Positions 1 through 7,080 of a DNA stretch of 61,917 bases are shown here, piece by piece (within the stretch, counting starts at the first letter, position 1; each line of letters begins with the position of its first letter). The stretch comes from CAYLXN01 sp964388235 (GTDB lineage Bacteria > Patescibacteriota > Saccharimonadia > Saccharimonadales > Saccharimonadaceae), in contig CAYLXN010000003.1 of assembly GCA_964388235.1 (NCBI GenBank), positions 1 through 61,917 of the forward strand, given 5' to 3'. A model generated the notes under the pieces. That model had not been told where the DNA came from. It saw only the letters and a program-made list of their open reading frames with translations, and did not search any database. Made by a program: the position numbers and the translations under genes.

Positions 1-17
1 TTGTTTTTAATTATACA

Positions 18-40
18 CTAAAAAATCCGCGACGGCGGAT
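18..40 (-). terminator. Rho-independent terminator of tRNA-Val
   Basis: On the minus strand, downstream of tRNA-Val, a 6-bp stem (ATCCGC/GCGGAT, loop CGTC) is followed directly by a run of six T. Confidence 0.75.
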
Positions 41-54
41 GATAGTATAAAAAC

Positions 55-131
55 TGGTGGGCGATGAGGGACTCGAACCCCCGACTTTCTCGGTGTAAAC
101 GAGACGCTCTAGCCAACTGAGCTAATCGCCC
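55..131 (-). tRNA. tRNA-Val (anticodon UAC), CCA encoded
   Basis: The reverse complement folds as a full cloverleaf. The acceptor arm GGGCGAT pairs with ATCGCCC, the anticodon loop is TTTACAC (UAC), the T-loop is TTCGAGT and the 3' end is ACCA. It has its own terminator and an upstream -10 box. Confidence 0.97.
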
Positions 132-145
132 GAAAGGATAGATTT

Positions 146-173
146 ATTATAACAGAAAAATATTTTTTGCAAA
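146..173 (-). promoter_or_regulatory. Promoter of tRNA-Val
   Basis: The minus strand carries TTTGCA, a 16-bp spacer and a perfect TATAAT (146-151) about 15 bp upstream of the tRNA 5' end. Confidence 0.6.
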
Positions 174-177
174 ATGG

Positions 178-183
178 TATAAT
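178..183 (+). promoter_or_regulatory. Extended -10 box for the SDR gene
   Basis: TGG-TATAAT, an extended -10 of the TGn type, lies about 28 bp before the chosen start at 212. No convincing -35 is present. Confidence 0.5.
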
Positions 184-211
184 TAATAAAGAACAAGCGA
201 GAAAGGGTTTT

Positions 212-1234
212 ATGAAAAGATTATTTATAGTCAGCGGTGCGAATGGTTTTCTGGGTAGTAGGATCGTTGAGCAGTTATTGAATCGTCAAGAGCGGGTGTT
301 GGGGTTGATTTTTGAAACCAACCGATGGTCGGATCGGCAGAAAAATCCTTTGTTTAGTCTGAAAAAATGTGATGTGACTAAAATTAATCAGCTGGATGAA
401 ATTATTAAACAGGCTGGTCAGGATTCAAAGGTGATTTTTATTCACACGGCGGGAATTATTTCCATCGATCATAAAATTTCTGATCGAATTCGCAAAACTA
501 ATGTTGATGGCACTAGTAATGTTATTGAAGTATGTAAAAAATACAACGTTCAGCGGCTGGTCTACACTAGTTCGGTGCATGCAATTACTGAATTGCCAAA
601 CGGCGAGTGTATGAAAGAAACTGACGACTTTGACCCTGATAGCGTGGTCGGAGCGTACGCTAAAACCAAGGCAGCGGCGTCGCAGTTGCTAGTGGCTAGT
701 CGCAGCGATAATTTTGATGCAGTGATGGTCCACCCGTCAGGGATTTCTGGACCTGGTGATTATGGTCGAGGTAATTTTAAACAAACTTTGCTTGATTATC
801 TTAATAAATCGTTGACCGCTACGGCGCGCGGTGGCTATAATTTTGTTGATGTGCGGGATGTGGCAGCGGCAACGATTGAAGCGGCGATTCGACCACAAGC
901 GAAAAACCAAAACTATATTTTATCAGGTGAATATATCACTATTCAGCAGATTATTACTGTTCTTGATCAACTAAAGCCCGACAAAAAGCACCATTTGACG
1001 CTGTTGCCTGGCTGGTTTTTGAAAATTATCGCACCGCTAGCCGAGGCTTATTATAAAATACGGCGACTTCCGCCAGTTTTTACTCGCTACGCAATCTACA
1101 CACTGACCAGTAATAGTTGTTTTGATAATAGCAAGGCTAAAGCCGAGCTAGGCTTCAATCCACGTCCAATCAAAGAATCGATTGCTGATGCTGTCGACTG
1201 GTACGAAGAAAAGGGCTGGATTAAAGAAGCTTAA
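212..1234 (+). CDS. NAD(P)-dependent extended-SDR epimerase/reductase
   Basis: A soluble 340-aa member of the extended short-chain dehydrogenase family (NAD-dependent epimerase / dihydroflavonol-reductase-like). The N-terminus holds the Rossmann dinucleotide loop SGANGFLG (residues 8-15). The catalytic YxxxK is seen as AYAKTK in mid-protein, with the SS of YTSSVH ahead of it. An in-frame ATG exists at 167, but the ATG at 212 follows a GAAAGGG ribosome site and begins the Rossmann strand at once, so I use 212. The 3' end overlaps the convergent glycosidase gene by 4 bp. The substrate cannot be told from sequence; nucleotide sugar or a small carbonyl compound are both possible. Confidence 0.85.
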   Translation: MKRLFIVSGANGFLGSRIVEQLLNRQERVLGLIFETNRWSDRQKNPLFSLKKCDVTKINQLDEIIKQAGQDSKVIFIHTAGIISIDHKISDRIRKTNVDGTSNVIEVCKKYNVQRLVYTSSVHAITELPNGECMKETDDFDPDSVVGAYAKTKAAASQLLVASRSDNFDAVMVHPSGISGPGDYGRGNFKQTLLDYLNKSLTATARGGYNFVDVRDVAAATIEAAIRPQAKNQNYILSGEYITIQQIITVLDQLKPDKKHHLTLLPGWFLKIIAPLAEAYYKIRRLPPVFTRYAIYTLTSNSCFDNSKAKAELGFNPRPIKESIADAVDWYEEKGWIKEA

Positions 1235-2217
1235 TTATTGGCTAAGGTCTCAGCGGGCGAAATTTGTTGTTCGTCAATTAACCAGCGATAATTCCAGTCT
1301 GAATAATAAGGATTGTCGATTTTGTAGTTCCAAAAAAAGATCGCCTCGGCGCTTTTGAGGGCGGTATATTGAGCGTCAAAATATAGTTGTCGGTGTGAAA
1401 AAGCGCTGGGTCGTTTATCTAAGCCTAAACTCCATTCACCAATAATTATCGGCTGGCAGTTGGCTAAATCTTCGATAATCGGGCGTTGTTTTTTGGCCCA
1501 GTCGAGGTGTTCTGAAAAAAGCATGTTTTTGAGCTTGTCGCTAAAAAGTTGATAATGATGTTTGTCTAAGATGGCCCCTTTCGGCAGTCGGCAATTAAAA
1601 AAATCTGTCTTGTAGCCGTCGCTGAAAATAATTTTTTTATCAGGACAGATATCAATTAATTTGGCGTAAATTTGGTGATAAAAATCGAGGATTTTATGAC
1701 GATTTAGCAGTGTGACTTTTGGTTCGTTAGCGACTTCAATTCCCCAGAAAGCAGTGCTAGATCGATAGCGGGTGGTAATTTTAGTTAAAACTTTGCTAGT
1801 TAAATTGAGATTGACTGGATGAAGCCATTTGTCACCGTTGATCTGGCCGCTGTGGTCGCTGCCGTTTTGTGATCCAGGCAGGCCGTGCAAATCTAATAGC
1901 AGCTTGAGGTGATATTTTTCTGCCATGTTAATTGTAAAATCGAGCTGTTCAATGTGGCCGACCCAAGGTTCAAAATCGTCAAACACCCACCAACCAAACG
2001 GCAGGCGAATAATTTCAATATCGTGAGCTTTTAGCCACTTAAAATCTTCTTCAGTGATAAACGTCTGGTGATGGTGTTGAATTTTGGCTTGCCCAGACTC
2101 GGTTTTTAGCAAACTGTACTCGTCCTTGCACTGACTGCCGCCGAACAGACTGGCGTTCATCCACGGCTCGGTTATTAACCAGCCGCCGAGATTTAAACCG
2201 AACATAGGCTTTTTCAT
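1231..2217 (-). CDS. GH5-like glycoside hydrolase (exo-beta-glucanase-like)
   Basis: This 328-aa protein looks like a family 5 glycosidase (TIM barrel). The N-terminal GLNLGGWLITEPW closely resembles the start of fungal-type exo-1,3-beta-glucanases. The acid/base Glu is in VANEPK and the nucleophile Glu in IIGEWSLGL. No signal peptide is visible, so it is predicted to be cytoplasmic, where it could trim imported oligosaccharides or an internal glucan. Transcription appears to start at the start codon: an extended -10 (TGC-TATACT) lies only 6 nt upstream of the ATG. Beta-glucan specificity is inferred from motif resemblance only. Confidence 0.75.
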   Translation of the reverse strand: MKKPMFGLNLGGWLITEPWMNASLFGGSQCKDEYSLLKTESGQAKIQHHHQTFITEEDFKWLKAHDIEIIRLPFGWWVFDDFEPWVGHIEQLDFTINMAEKYHLKLLLDLHGLPGSQNGSDHSGQINGDKWLHPVNLNLTSKVLTKITTRYRSSTAFWGIEVANEPKVTLLNRHKILDFYHQIYAKLIDICPDKKIIFSDGYKTDFFNCRLPKGAILDKHHYQLFSDKLKNMLFSEHLDWAKKQRPIIEDLANCQPIIIGEWSLGLDKRPSAFSHRQLYFDAQYTALKSAEAIFFWNYKIDNPYYSDWNYRWLIDEQQISPAETLANN

Positions 2218-2223
2218 GTATTT

Positions 2224-2229
2224 AGTATA
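2224..2229 (-). promoter_or_regulatory. -10 box of the GH5-like gene, leaderless type
   Basis: TGC-TATACT on the minus strand ends 6 nt before the ATG at 2217. No Shine-Dalgarno is present. Confidence 0.6.
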
Positions 2230-2275
2230 GCAGATGGTGAAAATCGGTTTTAATGATTTTTTAATCTTTTGCTGA

Positions 2276-2281
2276 TAAACT
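2276..2281 (+). promoter_or_regulatory. -10 box of the response regulator gene, leaderless type
   Basis: TAAACT ends 6 nt before the ATG at 2288, and no ribosome site is visible. The match to consensus is modest. Confidence 0.45.
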
Positions 2282-2287
2282 GATGGT

Positions 2288-2968
2288 ATGAAGATTTTAG
2301 TAGTTGAAGATGAAGTGCGGATTGCTGAAGCGCTGAAAACGGGTCTTGAGCAGGAATCGTATGCGGTTGATTTGGCGTTTGACGGACTTGATGGATTTAA
2401 TAGCGCTGAATCGGATGACTATGATTTGATTATTCTTGACTTGATGTTGCCAGAGATGAATGGGATTGAAGTTTGTCAAAAGTTGCGCGCTGAAAACAAT
2501 CAAACGCCAATTTTGATGCTGACAGCCAAAAGTGAAGCTGAAGATGTGGTTAAGGGTTTGGATGTCGGTGCCGATGATTATTTAGCTAAGCCGTTTTCGT
2601 TTGATGTTTTGCTAGCTAGGATTCGGGCCATTTTGAGACGTCCTCGTCAGAGCCAGGAGACGATTCTGACGGCTGGCGGCGGTGAAATTACTCTTGACCC
2701 AGCAACTAAGCAAGTTAAGCGAAGTGGCGAGGAAATTAGCTTGTCGGCCAAGGAATACGCCTTGCTCGAGTATCTGATGCGCAACAAGGGGCAAGTGATG
2801 AGTAAAAACAATATAATCAATCACGTTTGGGATTTTGATGCTGATGTCTTGCCAAACAATGTCGAAGTTTTTGTAGCTTATTTGAGGGCGAAAATTGATA
2901 AACCGTATAAATCTAAGCCAGAAATTATTCAGACGGTGCGTGGATTTGGCTACAAGGTGAGTAATTAA
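2288..2968 (+). CDS. OmpR/PhoB-family response regulator
   Basis: A 226-aa two-component DNA-binding regulator. The receiver domain (1-120) shows the acidic pair VVEDE, the phospho-acceptor Asp in LIILDLMLPEMNG and the conserved Lys in AKPF. The C-terminal winged helix (about 130-225) ends in the usual TVRGFGYKV. It overlaps the downstream sensor kinase by one base (TAATG), so the two are co-translated partners. The trigger and targets are unknown. Its mRNA probably starts at or next to the AUG. Confidence 0.95.
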   Translation: MKILVVEDEVRIAEALKTGLEQESYAVDLAFDGLDGFNSAESDDYDLIILDLMLPEMNGIEVCQKLRAENNQTPILMLTAKSEAEDVVKGLDVGADDYLAKPFSFDVLLARIRAILRRPRQSQETILTAGGGEITLDPATKQVKRSGEEISLSAKEYALLEYLMRNKGQVMSKNNIINHVWDFDADVLPNNVEVFVAYLRAKIDKPYKSKPEIIQTVRGFGYKVSN

Positions 2969-3981
2969 TGACTAAAAAGGCTAACCAGTGGAATATTGGC
3001 GGTTTGATCGATAGCGCGACTTTGAGATTGATGTTGACTTATCTGGTGGTCATCATGACGATGGTGATCGTTTTTAGTATTGTTAATTATCAGGTGGTGA
3101 TGAATGAAATTAATAATCGCGATTTGCTTGGGGTTGGTGGGCCTGATCTGTTGACCCAGCAGTTTTATCTGCGGCAAGCCGATAACGCTCGTCAGTCGCT
3201 CAAAACTAGTTTGATCTTTATGAATTTGCTAATTTTTGTGGTTGCGTCTTGGTTTAGTTATTTGCTAGCGCGATTTACGATCAAGCCGATTGAGCGGTCA
3301 ATTAGGCTTCAAAATCAATTTTTTGGCGACGCCAGCCACGAGCTAAAAACTCCGATTACGGCCATTCAGACGTCGACAGAGGTGGCGCTCAGAAACAAGA
3401 AACTGACTGCGGCCCAGGCTCGACAAATTATCGAAAATAATTATCAAGATGCAACTAGATTACAGCAATTGGTTGGTAATTTTATGCGGCTAGCTCGAAC
3501 TCAATATTGCGACAAAGCGGATCTGGAGGCGGTAGATTTGTCGGTGGTGACCAATGAGGCGCTTAATCAAGTGATTGAGCTGGCTTTGGCGAAAGATATT
3601 TCGATCGATGATCAAGTCAAGCCGAACAAAGTTTGGGCGGAAAAGACTGGCTTGGTTCATCTACTGGTGATAATTCTAGAGAACGCGATTAAATATTCTG
3701 GCCCTAAAACTGAAATTAAAATTACCAGTCGAATTAATCGCAATCAATTGATTCTGAAAATCGAAGATCAAGGGCAAGGCATCGCCAAGGAAGATTTACC
3801 GAAAGTTTTTGATCGTTTCTATCGGTCTGATGGCTCGAGGTTGCGAAAAGGTGAGGGTGGCTATGGCTTAGGGTTGGCGATTGCCAAGCAGATTGTGGAG
3901 AATTTTGGCGGTCAAATAAATATCAACAGCAAACTAGATCAGGGGACAACGGTTCAAATTAGCTTGAAGCTGGCTGATTAA
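2968..3981 (+). CDS. Membrane sensor histidine kinase
   Basis: The 337-aa partner of the preceding regulator. Two transmembrane helices (about 20-45 and 82-104) bracket a very short extracytoplasmic loop of roughly 35 residues, too small for a typical sensor fold, so it may sense the membrane itself. The H-box is DASHELKTPITAIQ, the N-box ENAIKYS, and the G boxes DQGQGI and GGYGLGLAIAKQ. No clear HAMP domain is seen between TM2 and the dimerisation helix. The 3' end overlaps the convergent neighbour by 4 bp. Confidence 0.93.
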   Translation: MTKKANQWNIGGLIDSATLRLMLTYLVVIMTMVIVFSIVNYQVVMNEINNRDLLGVGGPDLLTQQFYLRQADNARQSLKTSLIFMNLLIFVVASWFSYLLARFTIKPIERSIRLQNQFFGDASHELKTPITAIQTSTEVALRNKKLTAAQARQIIENNYQDATRLQQLVGNFMRLARTQYCDKADLEAVDLSVVTNEALNQVIELALAKDISIDDQVKPNKVWAEKTGLVHLLVIILENAIKYSGPKTEIKITSRINRNQLILKIEDQGQGIAKEDLPKVFDRFYRSDGSRLRKGEGGYGLGLAIAKQIVENFGGQININSKLDQGTTVQISLKLAD

Positions 3982-4712
3982 TTTGGTTTCGAAATGATAA
4001 TTAAGTCGATACCGTCAACTTTTTTGAAAAGCACAAAAAAGTAGTTGATTAATTCTTTCAAATAGAGACTTTTGGTGGCGGCACGGAGTTTTTTTAGCTC
4101 GGGGAGGATGAAATTTTGGATTTGGGTTGAGGTGAAATAAGTCGTCAGATTGTCATCAATCGACCATAACCAAGGATATTTTTGCTTGCCCTTGTCGAGG
4201 CTTTCGACGTAGCTGATAATTAGGCCCAAGTTTTTCTTAGAATTAATGGCTAATTTGCTGGTTTGGAGGGTGGGGCCGATTATTTTGGCGTCAACTCTCG
4301 GTGGGTAACTGGCGGCTAGCTGTTTAATGACGGGGTCTGACTGAAATTTAGCGGGAACTCTGTAATAAGTGACGTTGTTGAACCGCCAACCTTCACCGAT
4401 TGGCAATAAGCGATCACGGGCTAATTTAGTCTTGAATTTTTGCAGATAAATATAATACCTATGGTCTCTTGTCAAGCGATATTCTTTTAAGATTTCGACA
4501 ACTATTTTGCGCTGTCGTTGGAATAGCCTCTCGATATAGATTTCAAAAGGTGGACGATCTTTATCTTGGGAGTTTTCTAGTAACTGTCGTTCGTATTTTG
4601 TGCGCTTATCATCAAGTTGGTTGAGGCTAAAAGCTAATTTAGCCAGTTCTTCTTGGCGTTCTAAGCGTCGTTTGGCGGTTATTTCTCGCAATCCGAAGTC
4701 GAGTGCATTCAT
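3978..4712 (-). CDS. Conserved-looking hypothetical protein
   Basis: A 244-aa soluble protein I do not recognise. The N-terminal third is charged and helical, probably coiled coil (repeated RLERQEELAK, QRQRK patterns). The rest mixes short hydrophobic strands with a WLWSIDDN segment. An ATG at 4721 lies inside the -10 hexamer and cannot be the start. The ATG at 4712 is 7 nt below a TTTACA-17-TATAAT promoter, so the mRNA should be leaderless. It stands alone, convergent with the kinase gene. Confidence 0.7.
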   Translation of the reverse strand: MNALDFGLREITAKRRLERQEELAKLAFSLNQLDDKRTKYERQLLENSQDKDRPPFEIYIERLFQRQRKIVVEILKEYRLTRDHRYYIYLQKFKTKLARDRLLPIGEGWRFNNVTYYRVPAKFQSDPVIKQLAASYPPRVDAKIIGPTLQTSKLAINSKKNLGLIISYVESLDKGKQKYPWLWSIDDNLTTYFTSTQIQNFILPELKKLRAATKSLYLKELINYFFVLFKKVDGIDLIIISKPN

Positions 4713-4719
4713 AAAACAC

Positions 4720-4748
4720 ATTATAACCTATTGACTTATTTTTGTAAA
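4720..4748 (-). promoter_or_regulatory. Promoter of the hypothetical gene, leaderless type
   Basis: On the minus strand, TTTACA (4743-4748), a 17-bp spacer and TATAAT (4720-4725). The ATG at 4712 begins 7 nt after the -10. Confidence 0.75.
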
Positions 4749-4759
4749 TATGTTTTACT
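4731..4759 (+). promoter_or_regulatory. Promoter of the structured RNA
   Basis: TTGACT, a 17-bp spacer and TTTACT. The -10 is weak but spacing is ideal, and the predicted start near 4765 coincides with the base of the first RNA hairpin. It overlaps the divergent promoter. Confidence 0.5.
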
Positions 4760-4764
4760 AGAAG

Positions 4765-4976
4765 GGCAGAAGGTCAGAAAATCGCGATCTGCCAACCGCA
4801 CGACACTCGTGTGATGATGACGGGGTACGCGTCCGTCCTGTATTACACCGTTCTACCAGTAAAACTTTTCTCGGAAAAGTCAGGTTCCCAGAAGGGAGGC
4901 GTGAAATATTCTCCTGAGGTTTGGTAGAATTTAAATGATATTATGCTGGGGCAGTTCAGTTTGAGCTGCTCTTTTT
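4765..4976 (+). ncRNA. Structured non-coding RNA, family not assigned
   Basis: About 212 nt with no plausible reading frame but dense base pairing and its own terminator. Helices seen: GGCAGA/TCTGCC (4765-4793); GACGG/CCGTC (around 4819-4837); TTCTACCA (4851-4858) with TGGTAGAA (4922-4929), which encloses ACTTTTC/GGAAAAGT (4864-4880), TCAGG/CCTGA and TCCC-AGAA-GGGA. The closing 8-bp helix around two arms gives a multibranch domain. I compared it by eye with SRP RNA, RNase P RNA, tmRNA and 6S RNA and found none of their signature segments. It could be a known family I cannot recall or a lineage-specific RNA. Confidence 0.65.
4951..4976 (+). terminator. Terminator of the structured RNA
   Basis: GCAGTTCA pairs with TGAGCTGC (one G-U), loop of three, followed by TCTTTTT. 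Confidence 0.8.
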
Positions 4977-5003
4977 GATAAAAAGCCATCAATCATGTAA
5001 AAT
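4975..5003 (+). promoter_or_regulatory. Promoter of tRNA-Cys
   Basis: TTGATA, 17-bp spacer, TAAAAT, ending 10 bp before the tRNA. The -35 overlaps the U-tract of the preceding terminator. Confidence 0.6.
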
Positions 5004-5013
5004 GTAATCTAAT

Positions 5014-5087
5014 GGCACCTTGGCGGAGTGGTTACGCAACGGTCTGCAAAACCGTGTACGCCGGTTCAATTCCGGCAGGTGCCTCCA
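5014..5087 (+). tRNA. tRNA-Cys (anticodon GCA), CCA encoded
   Basis: Acceptor GGCACCT/AGGTGCC, anticodon loop CTGCAAA (GCA), T-arm GCCGG-TTCAATT-CCGGC, 3' TCCA. Confidence 0.97.
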
Positions 5088-5090
5088 GAT

Positions 5091-5120
5091 AAAATCGCTA
5101 AACAGCGATTTTTATTTTTT
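5091..5120 (+). terminator. Terminator of tRNA-Cys
   Basis: A 9-bp stem AAAATCGCT/AGCGATTTT with loop AAAC, followed by a T-rich tract. Confidence 0.8.
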
Positions 5121-5122
5121 GG

Positions 5123-5151
5123 TTTATTTATGATTAAAACTGTAGTATAAT
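5123..5151 (+). promoter_or_regulatory. Possible promoter of the tRNA-Leu-like repeat and tRNA-Leu
   Basis: A perfect TATAAT (5146-5151) with a poor -35 (TTTATT) at 17 bp. It is the only promoter-like site before the repeat array, so the array and tRNA-Leu would share a precursor. Confidence 0.4.
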
Positions 5152-5200
5152 TTAAACAGGCTTGCATCAGAGCTAGTTTTGGCAAATTTAAAGAAAATAT

Positions 5201-5513
5201 GCGCGGATGGCGGCAGAATCGATAGATTCAAAATCATCATTCGTAGACGCGAACTNNNNNNNNNNNNNNNNNNNNNNNNNNNNNNNNNNNNNNNNNNNNN
5301 NNNNNNNNNNNNNNNNNNNNNNNNNNNNNNNNNNNNNNNNNNNNNNNNNNNNNNNAGCAGCAAAAAATTAACAAAAAATAAAATATCACGCAAGTGCGCG
5401 CGGATGGCGGCAGAATCGATAGATTCAAAATCATCATTCGTAGACGCGAACTCGCGTCAAATAGCTTAGCAAGCAGCAAAAAATTAACAAAAAATAAAAT
5501 ATCACGCAAGTGC
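5201..5513 (+). repeat. 116-bp tandem repeat derived from a tRNA-Leu 5' part
   Basis: The unit begins with the same 13 bases as the adjacent tRNA-Leu (GCGCGGATGGCGG) and also carries the tRNA's GTAGACGCGA segment, GATTCAAAATC like the anticodon arm of a Leu(CAA) tRNA, and a perfect hairpin GACGCG-AACT-CGCGTC. It has no T-arm or 3' acceptor strand, so it is not a functional tRNA. One unit start is at 5201, one at 5398, and the real tRNA starts at 5514 in the same register (116 bp apart). Copy number is hidden by the assembly gap. Confidence 0.8.
5256..5355. other. Assembly gap (100 N) inside the tandem repeat
   Basis: The 55 bases before the gap (5201-5255) recur at 5398-5452. The 55 bases after it (5356-5410) recur at 5472-5526. 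This is the pattern left by a repeat loop in a k=55 assembly graph, so the N count is arbitrary. Confidence 0.9.
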
Positions 5514-5601
5514 GCGCGGATGGCGGAATTGGTAGACGCGAGGGACTTAAAATCCCTTGGCCTAAACAGCTGTGCGGGTTCAAGTCCCGCTCTGCGCACC
5601 A
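5514..5601 (+). tRNA. tRNA-Leu (anticodon UAA), CCA encoded
   Basis: Acceptor GCGCGGA/TCTGCGC (one G-U), anticodon stem GGGA/TCCC with loop CTTAAAA (UAA), long class II variable arm, T-arm GCGGG-TTCAAGT-CCCGC, 3' ACCA. It is preceded by partial copies of its own 5' part. Confidence 0.97.
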
Positions 5602-5627
5602 ACAATTTTTTAAACAAGGAGAAAGAA

Positions 5628-6191
5628 ATGGAATGGATTATTGGATTAGCAGCTGTAGCCGTTGTGGTTATTGCTTTCATATGGATAACTTACAATGGTT
5701 TTATTAAGCTAATTACTCGGGTTGACGAAGCTTGGAGCGACATCACGGTTCAGCTGAAGTATCGCCTTGATTTGATCCCCAATTTGGTCAACACCGTCAA
5801 AGGTTACGCTACTCACGAGAAAGAAGTTTTTGCAAAAGTCACTGAAGCTCGATCGCAGTTAGGCAAAGCTGAGGGTGTTCAGGAAACAGCTGCAGCTGAA
5901 GTTCAGATGCAAGGTGCGATTCGTGGGCTGTTTGCGGTGGCTGAAGCCTATCCAGAATTAAAAGCCAGCGAAAATTTCCAGAAATTGCAGCAGCAATTAG
6001 AAGACACCGAGCACAAAATTCAAGCGGCTCGTCGGTTCTACAATGCTGGCGTTCGAGATTTGAACATCAAAGTCAAATCAATCCCATCAAACATCATTGC
6101 TAAAATCTTTGGCTTTAAAGAGCGAGAATTCTTCGAAGTTGATGAAGCTGAGCGCGAAATCGTCGAGAAAGCTCCAGAAGTAAAGTTTTAA
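5628..6191 (+). CDS. lemA: LemA family membrane protein
   Basis: A 187-aa LemA protein: one N-terminal transmembrane helix (about 4-26) followed by a helical cytoplasmic or surface domain with the family signature LIPNLVNTVKGYATHEKEVF. The start at 5628 follows AAGGAG by 6 nt; the longer upstream frame is only read-through of the tRNA-Leu gene. It sits 13 bp before htpX, the usual LemA-HtpX pairing, which suggests a joint role in membrane protein quality control. Exact function is unresolved in the family. Confidence 0.93.
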   Translation: MEWIIGLAAVAVVVIAFIWITYNGFIKLITRVDEAWSDITVQLKYRLDLIPNLVNTVKGYATHEKEVFAKVTEARSQLGKAEGVQETAAAEVQMQGAIRGLFAVAEAYPELKASENFQKLQQQLEDTEHKIQAARRFYNAGVRDLNIKVKSIPSNIIAKIFGFKEREFFEVDEAEREIVEKAPEVKF

Positions 6192-6204
6192 TTCGTAATT
6201 TTTT

Positions 6205-7074
6205 ATGTATGAACAAATAGCCTCCAATAAGAGGAAAACTTGGTTTATTATGCTGTTGTTTGTGGCTTTGATCGCTGGTTTAGCGTACGTAGCTGGGGTA
6301 ATCTTAGACGACACAAATTTTACACTGATAATGATCGCTGGAGCCTTAATTTACGCTTTAATTCAGTATTTTATGGCCAGCAGAATTGCCTTGGCTTCGA
6401 GTGGGGCGCATGAAATTCAGCGCTCGGACAATCCGAGATTGTTTCAGATAGTTGAAAATCTGGCAATTACTACCGGTTTGCCGATGCCGAAAGTTTATTT
6501 GATTGACGATCCAGCTCCAAATGCGTTCGCTACTGGGCGTGATCCAGAACATGCAGCTGTGGCTGCTACAACAGGCCTGATGGATTTGATGAATGATCGA
6601 GAGCTGACAGGGGTGATGGCTCACGAAATGTCGCACGTTGGTAATTTTGATATTCGAGTCAGCTTGGTAGCTTACGGCTTGACGGTAGCAGTTAGTTTTT
6701 TGGCTAACATCATCCTTCGATCTTCATCGCGCAGTAATAACCGCAACAACAACGCCATCGTGTTGGTTATTGGTTTAGTCGCGGCCATACTGTCGCCAAT
6801 AGTGGCAACTTTAATTCAATTGGCTGTCAGTCGCAATCGTGAATATTTGGCGGACTCAACTGCGGCTTTAACGACTCGCGATCCTGAGGGCTTGTCCAGT
6901 GCTTTGGCGAAATTAGGCCAAGATACTCAACAGTTACAGAGAGCTGAGCCGTCGATGTCGAACATGTACATCAAGAATCCGTTAAAATCTGGTTTCTTGG
7001 GGAAATTATTCAGCACTCATCCACCAATTGAAGACCGAATTGCTCGGCTTGAAGGATTAAAAGAAAAGTTTTAA
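6205..7074 (+). CDS. htpX: HtpX-type M48 membrane zinc protease
   Basis: A 289-aa integral membrane metalloprotease. Helices are at about 13-55 (two) and 155-215 (two). The zinc site is MAHEMSHVGN (HExxH, about residue 140), with the third ligand Glu in NREYLADSTAA. The C-terminal STHPPIEDRIARL is typical of M48B. Known HtpX proteins cleave misfolded membrane proteins at the cytoplasmic face. It is co-transcribed with lemA. Confidence 0.95.
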   Translation: MYEQIASNKRKTWFIMLLFVALIAGLAYVAGVILDDTNFTLIMIAGALIYALIQYFMASRIALASSGAHEIQRSDNPRLFQIVENLAITTGLPMPKVYLIDDPAPNAFATGRDPEHAAVAATTGLMDLMNDRELTGVMAHEMSHVGNFDIRVSLVAYGLTVAVSFLANIILRSSSRSNNRNNNAIVLVIGLVAAILSPIVATLIQLAVSRNREYLADSTAALTTRDPEGLSSALAKLGQDTQQLQRAEPSMSNMYIKNPLKSGFLGKLFSTHPPIEDRIARLEGLKEKF

Positions 7075-7080
7075 TAGGTT

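Noticed and set aside
4752..4865. GTTTTACT (4752-4759) and AGTAAAAC (4858-4865) as a long-range helix of the structured RNA
   Set aside because: The first part coincides with the -10 box of the RNA's promoter, so it is probably not transcribed; the second part competes with a stronger local hairpin.
4881..4906. Resemblance of GTCAGGTTCCCAGAAGGGAG to the SRP RNA domain IV
   Set aside because: The tetraloop is AGAA and not a GNRA/GGAA loop, and the 3' AGCAG side of the symmetric loop is absent.
5201..5513. CRISPR array
   Set aside because: The units are direct tandem copies with no unique spacers, and they carry tRNA sequence. No cas genes are present.
5514..5601. tRNA-Leu as an integration (att) site of a mobile element
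   Set aside because: The duplicated tRNA part is its 5' end in short tandem repeats; integrating elements usually duplicate the 3' end, and no integrase is nearby.
5394..5627. Long in-frame extension of the LemA gene upstream through the tRNA-Leu gene
   Set aside because: It reads through tRNA-Leu (the familiar MAELVDARDLKSL product of a tRNA-Leu gene) and the repeat; the LemA start at 5628 has AAGGAG and begins the membrane helix.
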